A stretch of 64,000 nucleotides of DNA from Spartinivicinus marinus (GTDB taxonomy: Bacteria > Pseudomonadota > Gammaproteobacteria > Pseudomonadales > Zooshikellaceae). Shown one piece after another: positions 53,701 through 62,587 of this stretch. How positions within the stretch are numbered: position 1 is the stretch's first letter; every line of letters starts with the position of its first letter. The notes beneath the pieces are model-generated. The model ran no database searches. It saw only the letters and a program-made list of their open reading frames with translations, and was not told where the DNA came from. The DNA lies in NCBI RefSeq assembly GCF_026309355.1, contig NZ_JAPJZK010000004.1, forward strand, positions 1-64,000, in the 5' to 3' direction. Position numbers and translations under genes: made by a program.

Positions 53701-56700
53701 ATTTATGGGAATTTTTAAAACGGTGGGCTTCGTCGACAATGACACTATCAACCCCTAAATCTTCAAAGTAGGGGAGCTGGTCTTTTTTAGTGGTACCTTC
53801 ATCGCCATATTCCCCTTGTATACGGGCTTTTTCTTTTTCCTTTTTATAACTCTCGGTTGCTTTGTTCAGCTCGGTATTGCTGATTAAATTATTGTTAAAC
53901 CATTTTTCTTGGTAGCGTAATTTGGTTTCTGGTTTTAATGGCAGGCGCTCATACACCTGGTGGGACATAATAATCAGGCTGTATTTACCGTGAGGAATTT
54001 CCCAGCATTTTTTAAAAATAGCTTGGGGATCATCTTTAACCATCACCTCTCGCTTAATAGGCTTACCGTTATTATCTAGCTTAGGGTTACCTTGATCATC
54101 AACAACGACTTCTGTGACGACTAAATCATCGTTGTCTTTTTTGGTGTGATAGCCCACCAATAAAAAGGGTTTGCCTTTAGTAAAGAATTGTTGGGCATTA
54201 CGGCCCCAGTTTTCCAGCACACTATCGGGTGTCACAATCAAGGTACGTTTAGCACGCCCCATGTCCAGATTATATTGCGCAAGGCCTAAACCAGAAAATG
54301 TTTTACCTAACCCTGTACCAAAACATAAAAAACCTGCGCCTTGTTCGCTTAATTGGCGAATGGCTTTATTCTGGTAATCATGGAGGTTTACTGCACCGGA
54401 GGTGTCCGATAGATTTAAATTCTCGCCAGACAGTTCAGGGGTAATATAGCGGTTAACTTGGTCGTTATAATCCTGCTCTATCTGTTCGGCATTCACATGG
54501 GTTTGCAGGTATAAATTAAACTGCGACTCCAAGCGTTTCATTCGCTCCCGAAAATACGCCTGGTCTTCTTCTTTAACGCGGGTAGGTTTGCCGTTTAAAT
54601 AATTGAGTAATTGCAGCTCAAACCCTTTGGGTTTTTCACCCCAACGAGCAATCGCTGAAAATTGCCCGCTGGGATCTTTAGTATCGACCACACGGGTTTG
54701 ACTGACTTCTATTGAACCGTTGGGGAGTCGAGTGGCTACTGACTTTTCGACTTTATATGAAAATTGAAACCCTTGTTGTTCCTTTAAAAAATCCAGCAAA
54801 TAGTGTCGGTCCAGGGTTTTATGGCGCAAACTGAATTGCACATCTTTTAAAGCGGTGTGACTCCGGCGGCGTTGCATCTCATCAATTTGTGCCTGCCATT
54901 TATCAATAAGCCGCTGGTCTTTTTCATCAGCCATTACCGATAACAACTGTTGGCTTTTGTCTACAACATCGCCACTGTAATAATCATTGGTTGGTAAAAT
55001 ATGGCCATCAGGAGTAATGGCCAGTGCATCAAACCGGGTAATATCCCCTAAGTTTTCGATGGGTGGGGAGCCGTTATATAAGCGCTGAATGTCGGCTAAT
55101 TCCACATAAGGTTGTTTCTCAACATTCAATAAATATTCAACGATGGATAAGGCATGAGTGGGGTCATAACCTTGGGCCTGTTCGGTGACCTGGCCCTGTA
55201 ATAAGGGTGATAATTCGCCGTCTTTGTCAGTAGCGTTGGAAAATGCACCCCAGGCTTTAGCAGTGCTGTCTTTAATAATCAGTTTTTTACTGCGAGACGG
55301 TGGTCCATACCGTTCAAACTCGGCTTTAATTAAGGCTTGTAAACCCCCTAAATCATCTGCCGCTTCGCCTTGTTGCAACTGGCTTTTTAGCCGAATCACC
55401 TGACACCCTAGCAAACCGCCCCGTAATACCTGTTCTCTCAAGGCGTCCGGCTGTTGTCGGGCATGGGTGATCACATCCCGTTGGTGGGGCTTAAATAATG
55501 CTGGCCAGGTGGTAAAAGCCGATTCAACTTGCTCAAACGACAATTGTAGTAAACCAGTGGGGCTCTCTAATAATGCAGTTAACTCTTCAATGGAGCCAAC
55601 CCCATAAGTAGCTTTATCAATCACATTGGGTTGGCCTTTGACATCTGCTATCCACTCACTGTCTTTGAGGGTATGCATCAGACCATTGATGACTCGGGTA
55701 TCGCCGTCTTGATAAAGGGGAACGGTAGCCTCAGTAATTTCCAATAAATCCCAGTCAATACGACTGGTGAACTTGTGGGCTAAAGCCCGTTTAATCGCAG
55801 TGTTATTTAATGATTGTTGGGCGGCTTTGGTAGTACTGTCCGGGCGTTTATGTATAAAACGTTTGCCTTCATCTTTAAAATATTGCCCTTTAATAAACGG
55901 CGTCCATAGGACATTGGCTTCCTCTAATACCTCTTTAGATAAAGCATCGATTTTTTCCGCTAAGTCGGCGGGGTGTTTTTTTAACACAATTAAATCGGTA
56001 ACCGTATCGGTCCCTTGTTGACTGAATGTTTTTGAGGGTAATTTATGCGCCCCTAAAAACTCGGCTTTTTTACTGACTTTGGCGCGGAAAGCATGCAGTC
56101 GGGTATTGTCGACTATCCGGGGTGGCACGATTAACGCAATCAGTGCCCCAGGCTTGGCTTTATCAATTGCCCTGAGTACAAAATACTGTTCAATGGATTT
56201 CGTTTGTCGGTAAGCGGGGTCATGCAGGGCAAACTGCCGTCCTTCCCCAAATGGCACATTACCGACGACAGAATCAAAACTGTTATCCGGGGTATTGGCG
56301 CATAATTCTTCAAAGGACTGGTTTTTAATACTATCGGTGGGGTGTAACAGCTGATTCACTTGGGCGGCGGTTTCGTCAATTTCGGCCCCGGAAATAATCA
56401 CCCCTTCAGGTTTAGTGGCACTAAATACACCGGCACCCGTTGAGGGTTCTAAGACATTACCGTTAGCAAAGCCATTGACAGACAAGGCATCCCAAATGCC
56501 TTCAGCGACTGGGGTAGGGGTATAGTACTCAAATAAACTGGCTTCATTTTTTAAACCACCGCGGCCACTGTACTGTCGTAAGATAGCTCGATCTGTCGCG
56601 GTTAAGGCTTCAGGATCGCCTTTCACTCGTTCTAGAATCTCACGGGTTTGGGCATTGATTTTTTCACGATAAACCTTGCCACCTTTTTGTAAGCCAAACA

Positions 56701-56854
56701 GGGTATCAGTTGCTTCTGTCGTGGAATCATCCGGTGTAGGCTCAGGCTCGATTGGATCTGCCGGCTTAAGGTAGCCCCAGAAGGCATTAATTAAATCAGA
56801 AAGGGAGTGGGCGGCGTGGATAGCTTGAAAGGAAGTATCTGACGTATTTTGCAT
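50729..56854 (-). CDS. Giant DarB-like methyltransferase/SF2 helicase, anti-restriction candidate
   Basis: 2041 residues. The N-terminal N6-adenine methyltransferase has motif I NVLEPSTGAGVFSA near 133, and the catalytic NVPFGEGRQFALHD near 203 in place of NPPF. A Snf2-type SF2 helicase follows: Walker A GFLCFGTGLGKTFSG near 845, DSVIVDEAHRFKNSH near 1040, motif III MLTATPLTS, and motif VI TQRKGRGVRQGNTQSRVKIY near 1436. Long helical and coiled-coil segments lie at about 1490-1620. This plan matches P1 DarB and other phage fusion proteins that are packaged and protect incoming DNA from type I restriction. It sits between the Dam gene and portal. Confidence 0.85.
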   Translation of the reverse strand: MQNTSDTSFQAIHAAHSLSDLINAFWGYLKPADPIEPEPTPDDSTTEATDTLFGLQKGGKVYREKINAQTREILERVKGDPEALTATDRAILRQYSGRGGLKNEASLFEYYTPTPVAEGIWDALSVNGFANGNVLEPSTGAGVFSATKPEGVIISGAEIDETAAQVNQLLHPTDSIKNQSFEELCANTPDNSFDSVVGNVPFGEGRQFALHDPAYRQTKSIEQYFVLRAIDKAKPGALIALIVPPRIVDNTRLHAFRAKVSKKAEFLGAHKLPSKTFSQQGTDTVTDLIVLKKHPADLAEKIDALSKEVLEEANVLWTPFIKGQYFKDEGKRFIHKRPDSTTKAAQQSLNNTAIKRALAHKFTSRIDWDLLEITEATVPLYQDGDTRVINGLMHTLKDSEWIADVKGQPNVIDKATYGVGSIEELTALLESPTGLLQLSFEQVESAFTTWPALFKPHQRDVITHARQQPDALREQVLRGGLLGCQVIRLKSQLQQGEAADDLGGLQALIKAEFERYGPPSRSKKLIIKDSTAKAWGAFSNATDKDGELSPLLQGQVTEQAQGYDPTHALSIVEYLLNVEKQPYVELADIQRLYNGSPPIENLGDITRFDALAITPDGHILPTNDYYSGDVVDKSQQLLSVMADEKDQRLIDKWQAQIDEMQRRRSHTALKDVQFSLRHKTLDRHYLLDFLKEQQGFQFSYKVEKSVATRLPNGSIEVSQTRVVDTKDPSGQFSAIARWGEKPKGFELQLLNYLNGKPTRVKEEDQAYFRERMKRLESQFNLYLQTHVNAEQIEQDYNDQVNRYITPELSGENLNLSDTSGAVNLHDYQNKAIRQLSEQGAGFLCFGTGLGKTFSGLGLAQYNLDMGRAKRTLIVTPDSVLENWGRNAQQFFTKGKPFLLVGYHTKKDNDDLVVTEVVVDDQGNPKLDNNGKPIKREVMVKDDPQAIFKKCWEIPHGKYSLIIMSHQVYERLPLKPETKLRYQEKWFNNNLISNTELNKATESYKKEKEKARIQGEYGDEGTTKKDQLPYFEDLGVDSVIVDEAHRFKNSHKLGSKGNNLAYLSKVSPSQRAKDMSLKMDFLRDNNNGRGPYMLTATPLTSSPVEAFNMLSLTMPMEKFHQLGIYTPDDFIDVFGEIDTVSKLKITGDSVAKEGLVGFRNLSGLRSLFKEQAIIKNADDVGLEIPQAEEVTTDCQLSDEQAAIYEELRKEAEKGSDRPIFSVMREMERVATDMDLYSGTLTSYIPKKHHKALLAVLAGMPETKTINVIIEGEKDKQDILLDDELDEASDPMQLVIHQAFEKEFEQGLKKHGIPITDVTHPLTPKYSQLMENLRAEYDGGGKQLIFSSEKSQHRKLTRLIQHHLPMDMKKIGIINADEAAGAKTQKLAHAYNAGSIQIIIANERAEEGVDLQHGTSAIHNLTFPWTPDKLTQRKGRGVRQGNTQSRVKIYNYVAQSTLDEYRLHLIGRKEGWINKILTDNTIHQAKNGDMLDPEELAMLLASDPEAYQQKVAEAKAKRAKQETAKVRADIVRELKSLLNAEAALIEHQTENTALAKEKLQSRVDKNSSSIAAIKIQLVHSNDPALQKELARYQSQHDKLSHQLTNFDEDHAAKGEQLEHKIKRHRVYLQDKSEEGKLFFDPSVITNTDQVFILDSHSVITKGVVLEVSDRIWGDNNVYKVVNIEAKHGYLNTINVKGQTKQFWLQELAQGDIKLSSLSSADFDKQQLLSKRLTYESLETIEPSTYHQLVDQINLEDDGFLIQTSSGALQLINGRQATAKQKGQVLWPESTNQTQCKRVMEFYATFIREEPDESERFEDLESVMRTWFGRSYERKVTYYLDSATQADVNAQLAKTWQILFQEQGLATSDHQKNLDLFYGKLDELSSSLFGTVKGLGANFNEIQHWVDNFIASQENQLIMAADQQATREAEAAVRNHDDFREIPKHLADQLAEVGITARFNTTDMTTATKKVKRRTWGGEFIPAFEALFLHDRYAKNGKLYANKDSLKSRYGASFTMDSPGFEGSWWWLRSPANEDLQQITELLV

Positions 56855-56892
56855 AAACCTTTACATTAACCATGAAAGTGATTAATAAACGA

Positions 56893-57375
56893 CTATTTAC
56901 AACAAACACAAAAACCGAGAGACGATTGCTTGAGCAGGACTGCATTTTGTTGCCCGTAGGCCACTAAACAGATAGGCGCACCTGAATTAAACGGGGCGGC
57001 TTTTCCATCAACGGTATAGAAACGCGGTCGACCTTTTAAAAATAAAATGGCACTGGCTTTATCCCAGATAAACTCAAAAAAGAGATGTGTTTCAGTTCGA
57101 GCAGGAATGAGTGCAATACCGTTATTATGCTCAGCCATTTTTTTAAACCATTTTTTGGCTTCTTGGCCAAAAGGGGGATTTAACCAAACCCGGCCAAACC
57201 AGGGCTTTGTTAAGCCATTATCTTGTTTGGTATAGTGAGTTGTCGCTGTAGGCCAGGGGCGATTGATAGGAGAGCATGGGTCTAAATCAAATGAGCCAAG
57301 AGTCGTCAAAATACTAGGTGGTGTAAGCCACTCATCGTTTTTCATGCGTGCAGACTGGTGAGAAGAAAGGCTCAA
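56893..57375 (-). CDS. Phage DNA N6-adenine methyltransferase (Dam type)
   Basis: 160 residues, the normal size of phage Dam (DNA_MTase_N6A) proteins. NDEWLTPPSILTTLGSFDLD with DPCSP is the family start, then WFGRVWLNPPFGQEAKKWFK with the catalytic NPPF near 68, and GIALIPARTETHLFFEF and LFLKGRPRFYTVDGKAAPFN. It methylates adenine in a short site, perhaps GATC, to guard phage DNA or control replication. A strong promoter-like motif lies 75 bp upstream. Confidence 0.92.
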   Translation of the reverse strand: MSLSSHQSARMKNDEWLTPPSILTTLGSFDLDPCSPINRPWPTATTHYTKQDNGLTKPWFGRVWLNPPFGQEAKKWFKKMAEHNNGIALIPARTETHLFFEFIWDKASAILFLKGRPRFYTVDGKAAPFNSGAPICLVAYGQQNAVLLKQSSLGFCVCCK

Positions 57376-57397
57376 ATACTGGCTCCAATAACAGCTT

Positions 57398-57483
57398 AGG
57401 AGATTGAAAAAATCTCCTATTCAACAATTGGAACCATTGTAAATTGAAATGTGAAAATCGACCGCTGATATAAAAATATTGGG
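57398..57483 (-). promoter_or_regulatory. Promoter-like motif and leader hairpin before Dam gene
   Basis: The motif AATGTGAAAATCGACCGCTG with ATATAAAAATATT (57448-57480) matches the primase-promoter copy in 30 of 32 positions. Between it and the start, TAGGAGAT/ATCTCCTA (57398-57421) forms a hairpin. Confidence 0.6.
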
Positions 57484-57560
57484 AAAAATAATTGTTGTTT
57501 TTTAAAAGTGAATAAAAATAAAAGCGTAAGGCAGGCTAAATAGCTGCCCTTTAATATTAG

Positions 57561-58277
57561 TTAGTCAATTACTTCATCGTTATCACTACCAATAAAATCC
57601 AACATTGTGGCGAAACTGTCTTCACTTAATTTATACAGGGGCGTTTGGTCATCACTCGGGTAATGATGATGAAAGATGCGGGTTGCTTCTGCTTTGTCAC
57701 TAAACCCTAACAAATACACTGGGTATTCACCAGGCGGTTTTGCCATAAAGACTCGCTCAGATTCCATTTGATGCCCCACAATAATATCGAGTGAAACGGA
57801 CTGACTGGTATCACGCATATAACCTAGAGAATGTGTGACTTTACGTTGCCAGGGCTCACCACTGTCAGTATATCCTTGCAAGATATCGCCAGGTTGCTGA
57901 GTGATATACACCTCAAATGACTTAAATTGTATTTTCTGTTTATAGGCGGGGAATAAATGGTCATAGTATTCCGCTGGCGGCAAGCTGTCTTTTGATAAAC
58001 CGGGTGAAGGTGGATAGGGCAGTAAATCCCCTTCCAGTAATTCAAACTCAAATTCCGGTGAGGTTGAATAGGTGCAATGAATATCCATGGGTGCCAGGCG
58101 TGGAAATTCAGCGGTTTTGCCAAAAGGCGTATAACCATGGTGCCGCATATAGTCAGTGACTAAGAAACTATCAAAGTCGGGGCCTTCTATGGTTGCTGTC
58201 GCTTTTTGTTCCCATTCGGCATCCAATGTAATGGTAATAGGATCGCCTAAATAATGTTGAATTTTAAATCGATACAT
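57561..58277 (-). CDS. Hypothetical protein
   Basis: 238 residues, beta-rich and acidic: MYRFKIQHYLGDPITITLDA, then GPDFDSFLVTDYMRHHGYTP and SFEVYITQQPGDILQGYTDS, ending in TMLDFIGSDNDEVID. No signal peptide. Placed between the zincin-domain protein and the Dam gene, with 33 bp to the upstream gene. The family is not recognised; it may be an internal virion protein of the DarA/Ddr kind by position only. Confidence 0.6.
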   Translation of the reverse strand: MYRFKIQHYLGDPITITLDAEWEQKATATIEGPDFDSFLVTDYMRHHGYTPFGKTAEFPRLAPMDIHCTYSTSPEFEFELLEGDLLPYPPSPGLSKDSLPPAEYYDHLFPAYKQKIQFKSFEVYITQQPGDILQGYTDSGEPWQRKVTHSLGYMRDTSQSVSLDIIVGHQMESERVFMAKPPGEYPVYLLGFSDKAEATRIFHHHYPSDDQTPLYKLSEDSFATMLDFIGSDNDEVID

Positions 58278-58309
58278 AAATTGGCTATGCCTTATGTAGT
58301 ATAAAGCCG

Positions 58310-60061
58310 TTAACTTTTTAGTTCAGGAATGACCATTCCAGGCTGAAACCAATCAGGTGCCTGGCGATGGGTAATCAGTTTTTTTAAGTTTTCTATTGGA
58401 TGAGATTGAATGCCTTGCTGATTCATCTGGTGTAAATAAGCCCAGGCTTTAGCATCTAACTCTGATGCCATAAAATCATTTGAGCCATCTGGCGCCACCA
58501 CCAATCGACCAGTTTTTTTGCGTCCTGTATGGCGGTCTCTGGTACTTGAGTTTAAAAACTGATACCCCATCAAAGGCCCTGCGGTAATAAATTCCTTAGT
58601 GATTTTAATTGGTTTGACTCGTTTAAACAGTTGTTGATAAAAATCATGGTCAGCACTCTTTTGCTGGCGGATTTGTTTAAAAAGGTCTTGCTCTGCAGTC
58701 GATGTATTGTTTAAAAAACCCAATAAACAATCAAACATATCCGGGTCGTTATTGAATAGCTCGTATAATTTAACTGAAGAAGCAAAGTGCTCTAACCCCA
58801 TCGACATGACTTCTGTACTGCCATCAGCATAATATTTACCTACATAAGGGTTAATAAACGAATCTGGGTAGGCCTTTTCATCTGATCGGTAGTTGGTGTT
58901 ACCTGCCAATTCTTGTAATGGTTGAAGTGGCCCTTCTTTTCGTGATTCCACAAACTGTTGTGCTGTGGCTTTGGTGACTGGATCGTTTTCTAATAGATGG
59001 GCCATTTCATGAAACAAGGTCGTTTTATCAAAATCCCCATCAACATAGACGATCCCCTCTGTAACAGAAGCTGCTGCTCGTTTTCTTCCATCACTGACAA
59101 CGGATACCTGAGATAATCGACCATGGGTGAGCCGATAAAATTCAGCCATGTCTTTTAATAGCTGGGTTTTACTGTAACCCACTTTTTTGAGTCGGTTTAT
59201 AACAGTTGTTGAAATAGACTGCTCTTTTGCCCATTGCTGAGCTACCTGCGCAGAGATAGTCGATTGATTAATTAGTTGATCATAAACACCCGACATGAGC
59301 TGTTCAGCTTTTTGGTTAATTGCCTGTTGTGTTTCAACGACTTGTTGTTTGGTGGCTTCATCGGGTTTGTAGAGCGCTGTTTGATTCCACTCGTCTTGAA
59401 CCGGCTTTATATATTGATTGACTAATTGTTGATAGTGATCCGCTTTAGCACGAATGGCCTGCTCTTCTTTTACCAGCGCTTCATAATCTCTATTTCGATG
59501 CTTGGCCTTGTTGTTGAATAAACTGATTTCAACTTCTAAATTCAGTCTCATTTCAGTTAAGCCATGCTGTTCTCGTATATCCGATAATATGCGGCTGATT
59601 TCCTTATGGGACTTTTGATAAGGCGCTTTAATGTCATCCAGTGACTGTTGTAATTGTTGTATTTCACTGGCTAACTGAGCATTTTCTGATTCAATCAGCT
59701 GCTCGCGAAGCTGTTGACCCTGGGCTCTGTTTTTTTCCAGTTGGGCTTGGCCAATATTATCTGGCGGACCCCATTGATTCAGTAGGCCTTTCAAGTCCCA
59801 AAAAGGAGTATTCCGGTGGATCAGCTCAGCCAATGAGGCATCAGGGTGAATTTGTAGTCTACGCTGCCAGTGATTCAGTTGTAACCAGGCAGCTTGAACT
59901 TGCGAATTAAACTCGCCTAGCGGTGTTTGTTTGAGGGTATCAATCGCTCCCATTACCTGAAAAGCACTTTCTGTCGGTGGTGTCTCCAGCAACAGAAAAA
60001 ATGCCTCCTCAATGCCTGACCAGCTAACCGCTTGTGTAATCGGCTTAAAAACAGCATTCAT
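58310..60061 (-). CDS. Zincin metallopeptidase-domain protein with coiled-coil N-terminus
   Basis: 583 residues. Residues about 110-270 are a long coiled coil (QQLREQLIESENAQLASEIQ, QQLQQSLDDIKAPYQKSHKE). The zincin motif TTLFHEMAHLLEN has HExxH near residue 348, and STEVMSMGLEHFASS near 420 supplies a candidate third zinc ligand or glutamate. The C-terminus has a basic GRKKTGRLVVAPDGS part. Phage proteins with a MuF-like or head-linked zincin domain are known near portals, so it may be a packaged peptidase. Two bases separate it from the preceding gene. Confidence 0.7.
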   Translation of the reverse strand: MNAVFKPITQAVSWSGIEEAFFLLLETPPTESAFQVMGAIDTLKQTPLGEFNSQVQAAWLQLNHWQRRLQIHPDASLAELIHRNTPFWDLKGLLNQWGPPDNIGQAQLEKNRAQGQQLREQLIESENAQLASEIQQLQQSLDDIKAPYQKSHKEISRILSDIREQHGLTEMRLNLEVEISLFNNKAKHRNRDYEALVKEEQAIRAKADHYQQLVNQYIKPVQDEWNQTALYKPDEATKQQVVETQQAINQKAEQLMSGVYDQLINQSTISAQVAQQWAKEQSISTTVINRLKKVGYSKTQLLKDMAEFYRLTHGRLSQVSVVSDGRKRAAASVTEGIVYVDGDFDKTTLFHEMAHLLENDPVTKATAQQFVESRKEGPLQPLQELAGNTNYRSDEKAYPDSFINPYVGKYYADGSTEVMSMGLEHFASSVKLYELFNNDPDMFDCLLGFLNNTSTAEQDLFKQIRQQKSADHDFYQQLFKRVKPIKITKEFITAGPLMGYQFLNSSTRDRHTGRKKTGRLVVAPDGSNDFMASELDAKAWAYLHQMNQQGIQSHPIENLKKLITHRQAPDWFQPGMVIPELKS

Positions 60062-60063
60062 AG

Positions 60064-60387
60064 TTAAGCCGCTTTTAGGTTGAGGTGATTAATTAAATAG
60101 TCGACGACCGGTTGTTTAATTTCATCAACGTTGGCTTCTTCATCCACCACGATGGATTTAACCATTTTGATAAAGGCTTTGGGGTCTAGTTTATTAAATT
60201 CACCTGCCAATAACTGCTGAAAACGACTAATGGTGGATTTGCTATTCACCGCTAATGCTTCTCGCACCACTTTAATTTCTTTTACCAGCTTGAGCTTTTC
60301 AATCCCTTTGGTGTTTTCACTAAACGCTTGTTCTTGCAGTTTTTTCAGTTGTTTGGCAAAACGTAATTTTTCAATACCTTGGGCCAT
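60064..60387 (-). CDS. Hypothetical protein with internal helical repeat
   Basis: 107 residues. GIEKLRFAKQLKKLQEQAFS near residue 4 and GIEKLKLVKEIKVVREALAV near 28 are a repeated 20-odd-residue basic helix. The rest, ISRFQQLLAGEFNKLDPKAF and VVDYLINHLNLKAA, is helical. The layout suggests a small DNA- or protein-binding bundle. Co-transcribed with the zincin gene, 2 bp apart. Confidence 0.6.
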   Translation of the reverse strand: MAQGIEKLRFAKQLKKLQEQAFSENTKGIEKLKLVKEIKVVREALAVNSKSTISRFQQLLAGEFNKLDPKAFIKMVKSIVVDEEANVDEIKQPVVDYLINHLNLKAA

Positions 60388-60403
60388 GCATTAATTACTC
60401 CTA

Positions 60404-61510
60404 TTACAACGGGTGTTCTTCAGCATCTTTGCGTGCGTAATATTCCGCGACGTTGCCAATTAACTCGTCGTATTTTTCACCCAACCCCATTTCGATTAAT
60501 CGATCTGCAGGTGGTTCTAACGTATCGAAAATCCCAAATGAGCCTAAATGGTCGTATTTACCCTCCAAAATATCCTCAAGGATTTTAACTAGGCGCTGCT
60601 CTTCGTCGTTTTCATCTGCTGAGGTATTGTCTCCATCATTGGCGGCAGTGATCTCACTTGTGGTAGTTTGGGGTTGTTGCTGTTCTTGCTGACGTTTCTC
60701 ATCGGCTTCTGCTTTGGCGGCTTCAATTTCCGAAAGCATTTCTTCCAGTAGTTTTTTTAACTCGTCTCGTTGGGCCGTCAACGTTTGGTTCTCCTCTTCC
60801 AAGTCCTGGTGTTTTTGCTGTTGTTCTGCAATTTGTGTCGTTAATTCCGTGGCCTGATTTTCCAGGGCGGTTAGCTCGTCATCTGCGGCCTGTAGTTCGG
60901 CTTGGGCTTGTTTTAGCTGTTGTTGGCGCTCAATGAATTTTGCGGAATTACCACTGATTAACTGTGCCAGTTTAAAGGCGAGTTCATCCAGGCTAATATC
61001 AGTTAATGTATTTCCGTTCTGTTTAGCTGACACTATGTGGGTAATGTCCCGCTTATTTAATAACCAGCGATAAGCGATCAGGGTGTCGTTTTGATTAACA
61101 ATCAGCGGGTCTTTATCGGGGGCATGAAATTGCGCTGATAACGTTTGGCCGTCACTGCAAATAAATTGGGCGGTGACCGTGGCAAATAATTTATTTTTAC
61201 GGGGTTTGCTGATTGTGGCATCACCAATCACCAGGTTGCCGTCTAGTGTCGCCAGCTTTTTTTGAATGACACGACGCAAAGCGGCCAGGGTTCTCGGGAG
61301 TCGCTGGTATTTGGCGGATACCATATCCAGAATTAAAGCAGGCTCATCCTCTGGATAAAACGCATCATCCAGCACCTGTAAGGGTAGCGGCTCTGTTAGT
61401 AAGTCGAGGCTGTCTGCAGTTGAAAGCTGGTCAAACCACTCTTCCAAGGTAATGCTATCAAAACCCTTTGCGAGTGGGTCATAATCCAGGTGAACCTGTA
61501 GCTTATTCAT
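60404..61510 (-). CDS. Coiled-coil protein of unknown function
   Basis: 368 residues. N-terminal globular part of about 190 residues (VHLDYDPLAKGFDSITLEEW, PKDKDP-like FHAPDKDPLIVNQNDTLIAY), then a coiled coil from about 195 (IERQQQLKQAQAELQAADDE, ENQATELTTQIAEQQQKHQD) and an acidic glutamine- and threonine-rich stretch near 285. The end is GIFDTLEPPADRLIEMGLGE. It resembles the next gene in layout, suggesting a pair of related structural proteins. Confidence 0.65.
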   Translation of the reverse strand: MNKLQVHLDYDPLAKGFDSITLEEWFDQLSTADSLDLLTEPLPLQVLDDAFYPEDEPALILDMVSAKYQRLPRTLAALRRVIQKKLATLDGNLVIGDATISKPRKNKLFATVTAQFICSDGQTLSAQFHAPDKDPLIVNQNDTLIAYRWLLNKRDITHIVSAKQNGNTLTDISLDELAFKLAQLISGNSAKFIERQQQLKQAQAELQAADDELTALENQATELTTQIAEQQQKHQDLEEENQTLTAQRDELKKLLEEMLSEIEAAKAEADEKRQQEQQQPQTTTSEITAANDGDNTSADENDEEQRLVKILEDILEGKYDHLGSFGIFDTLEPPADRLIEMGLGEKYDELIGNVAEYYARKDAEEHPL

Positions 61511-61513
61511 GGT

Positions 61514-62137
61514 TTAGGCTGCAATCGGTGGTTGAATTAATTGATCCAGGGTTTCTTGTTGAGAATTGATCTGGCTTTGTAGCTCGGTAATTTCCGTCGT
61601 TAATGCCGCATTGCTGTTTTCCAATTTAGTAATGGCTTGCAATAATTCATTTAATTCTGCTGTAAGTTGCTCGACCGTTAGCCGGTAGTCATCAATTAAT
61701 TGTTGTTTTTCGGCTAGCTGCTGTTGGGTACTCAGTTTGGCCTGGCGGGATCCACTATTGGACTGACCCTGTTTACGCTCAGCAATTTTTCTAAGCTTTG
61801 CTTGAAAACTTTTTGAGTTTTTATGAACAAAGCCCGCAATTTCTTTTACGGCTTTATTCAGGTTATCAACATTTTTAATGGCCAATACCTGGTTATTTAA
61901 TTTCACCTGAAAAATAGCCCCCTGGGCGGTAGCCTCAATAATCAGTTTTTGACCGTCGGCTAAAAACAAGGTGGCTTTTTTAGTCAGGACACCGGATTTA
62001 CGGACAGCACGCTTACTGCCTTCTATATCGCTTACTGTCACATCTCGCTTTTTTAACGCTTTAACAAGCGGCTTTAAGCCAGTGGCATTGAAATTATCAA
62101 AATCAAACTGTAGGTGTTGTTTATTACGGTCAACCAT
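61514..62137 (-). CDS. Coiled-coil protein, similar layout to neighbour
   Basis: 207 residues. N-terminal basic globular part (LQFDFDNFNATGLKPLVKAL, then TLFLADGQKLIIEATAQGAI and FQVKLNNQVLAIKNVDNLNK), then a coiled coil from about 130 (TQQQLAEKQQLIDDYRLTVE, LLQAITKLENSNAALTTEIT). The first half looks like a small beta domain on a helical rod, as in the gene after it. Three bases separate the two. The family is not recognised. Confidence 0.65.
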   Translation of the reverse strand: MVDRNKQHLQFDFDNFNATGLKPLVKALKKRDVTVSDIEGSKRAVRKSGVLTKKATLFLADGQKLIIEATAQGAIFQVKLNNQVLAIKNVDNLNKAVKEIAGFVHKNSKSFQAKLRKIAERKQGQSNSGSRQAKLSTQQQLAEKQQLIDDYRLTVEQLTAELNELLQAITKLENSNAALTTEITELQSQINSQQETLDQLIQPPIAA

Positions 62138-62155
62138 AGAACGCCTTTTAAATAA

Positions 62156-62587
62156 TTAACCTATTGGGAAATTAATATACGGGTGAATGCGTACCCCTTC
62201 GGTTGGTGTAACCCAATCAGGCAAATCCAATGACACAGCGATTAAGTCGTCTTCCTGATCTATTAAACCGGTTAATGAATACTTAGCGGGTGCGGCAATC
62301 GCTCCTTCTGGCATCACGCATTTAAACAGCAGTCGACCATTGGCAAACACAATGTCACCAGGCTTAAAAGGGGCTTCATAAAACACATTAGCTAACTGGT
62401 TTAATGCGGTATCAAAGGTTCTCAAGCCAGGTGGATTGGTTGTTTCATCGATTAACTCAGGATCATGACCTAACTGAAATTTTTTGATCTGAAACTGAGA
62501 GCTTAAACCAGCAATGGAATGGGCATTTTTTTCATAGTAACGGGGCAACAACAGGGCACGTTGCCAGGTGTTGTTATTGGTTATCAT
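62156..62587 (-). CDS. Hypothetical protein
   Basis: 143 residues, beta-rich: WQRALLLPRYYEKNAHSIAG, then FKPGDIVFANGRLLFKCVMP, and DLPDWVTPTEGVRIHPYINF. No signal or membrane span. The start overlaps the preceding stop by 4 bp (ATGA). Unknown family; part of the same minus-strand operon. Confidence 0.6.
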   Translation of the reverse strand: MITNNNTWQRALLLPRYYEKNAHSIAGLSSQFQIKKFQLGHDPELIDETTNPPGLRTFDTALNQLANVFYEAPFKPGDIVFANGRLLFKCVMPEGAIAAPAKYSLTGLIDQEDDLIAVSLDLPDWVTPTEGVRIHPYINFPIG

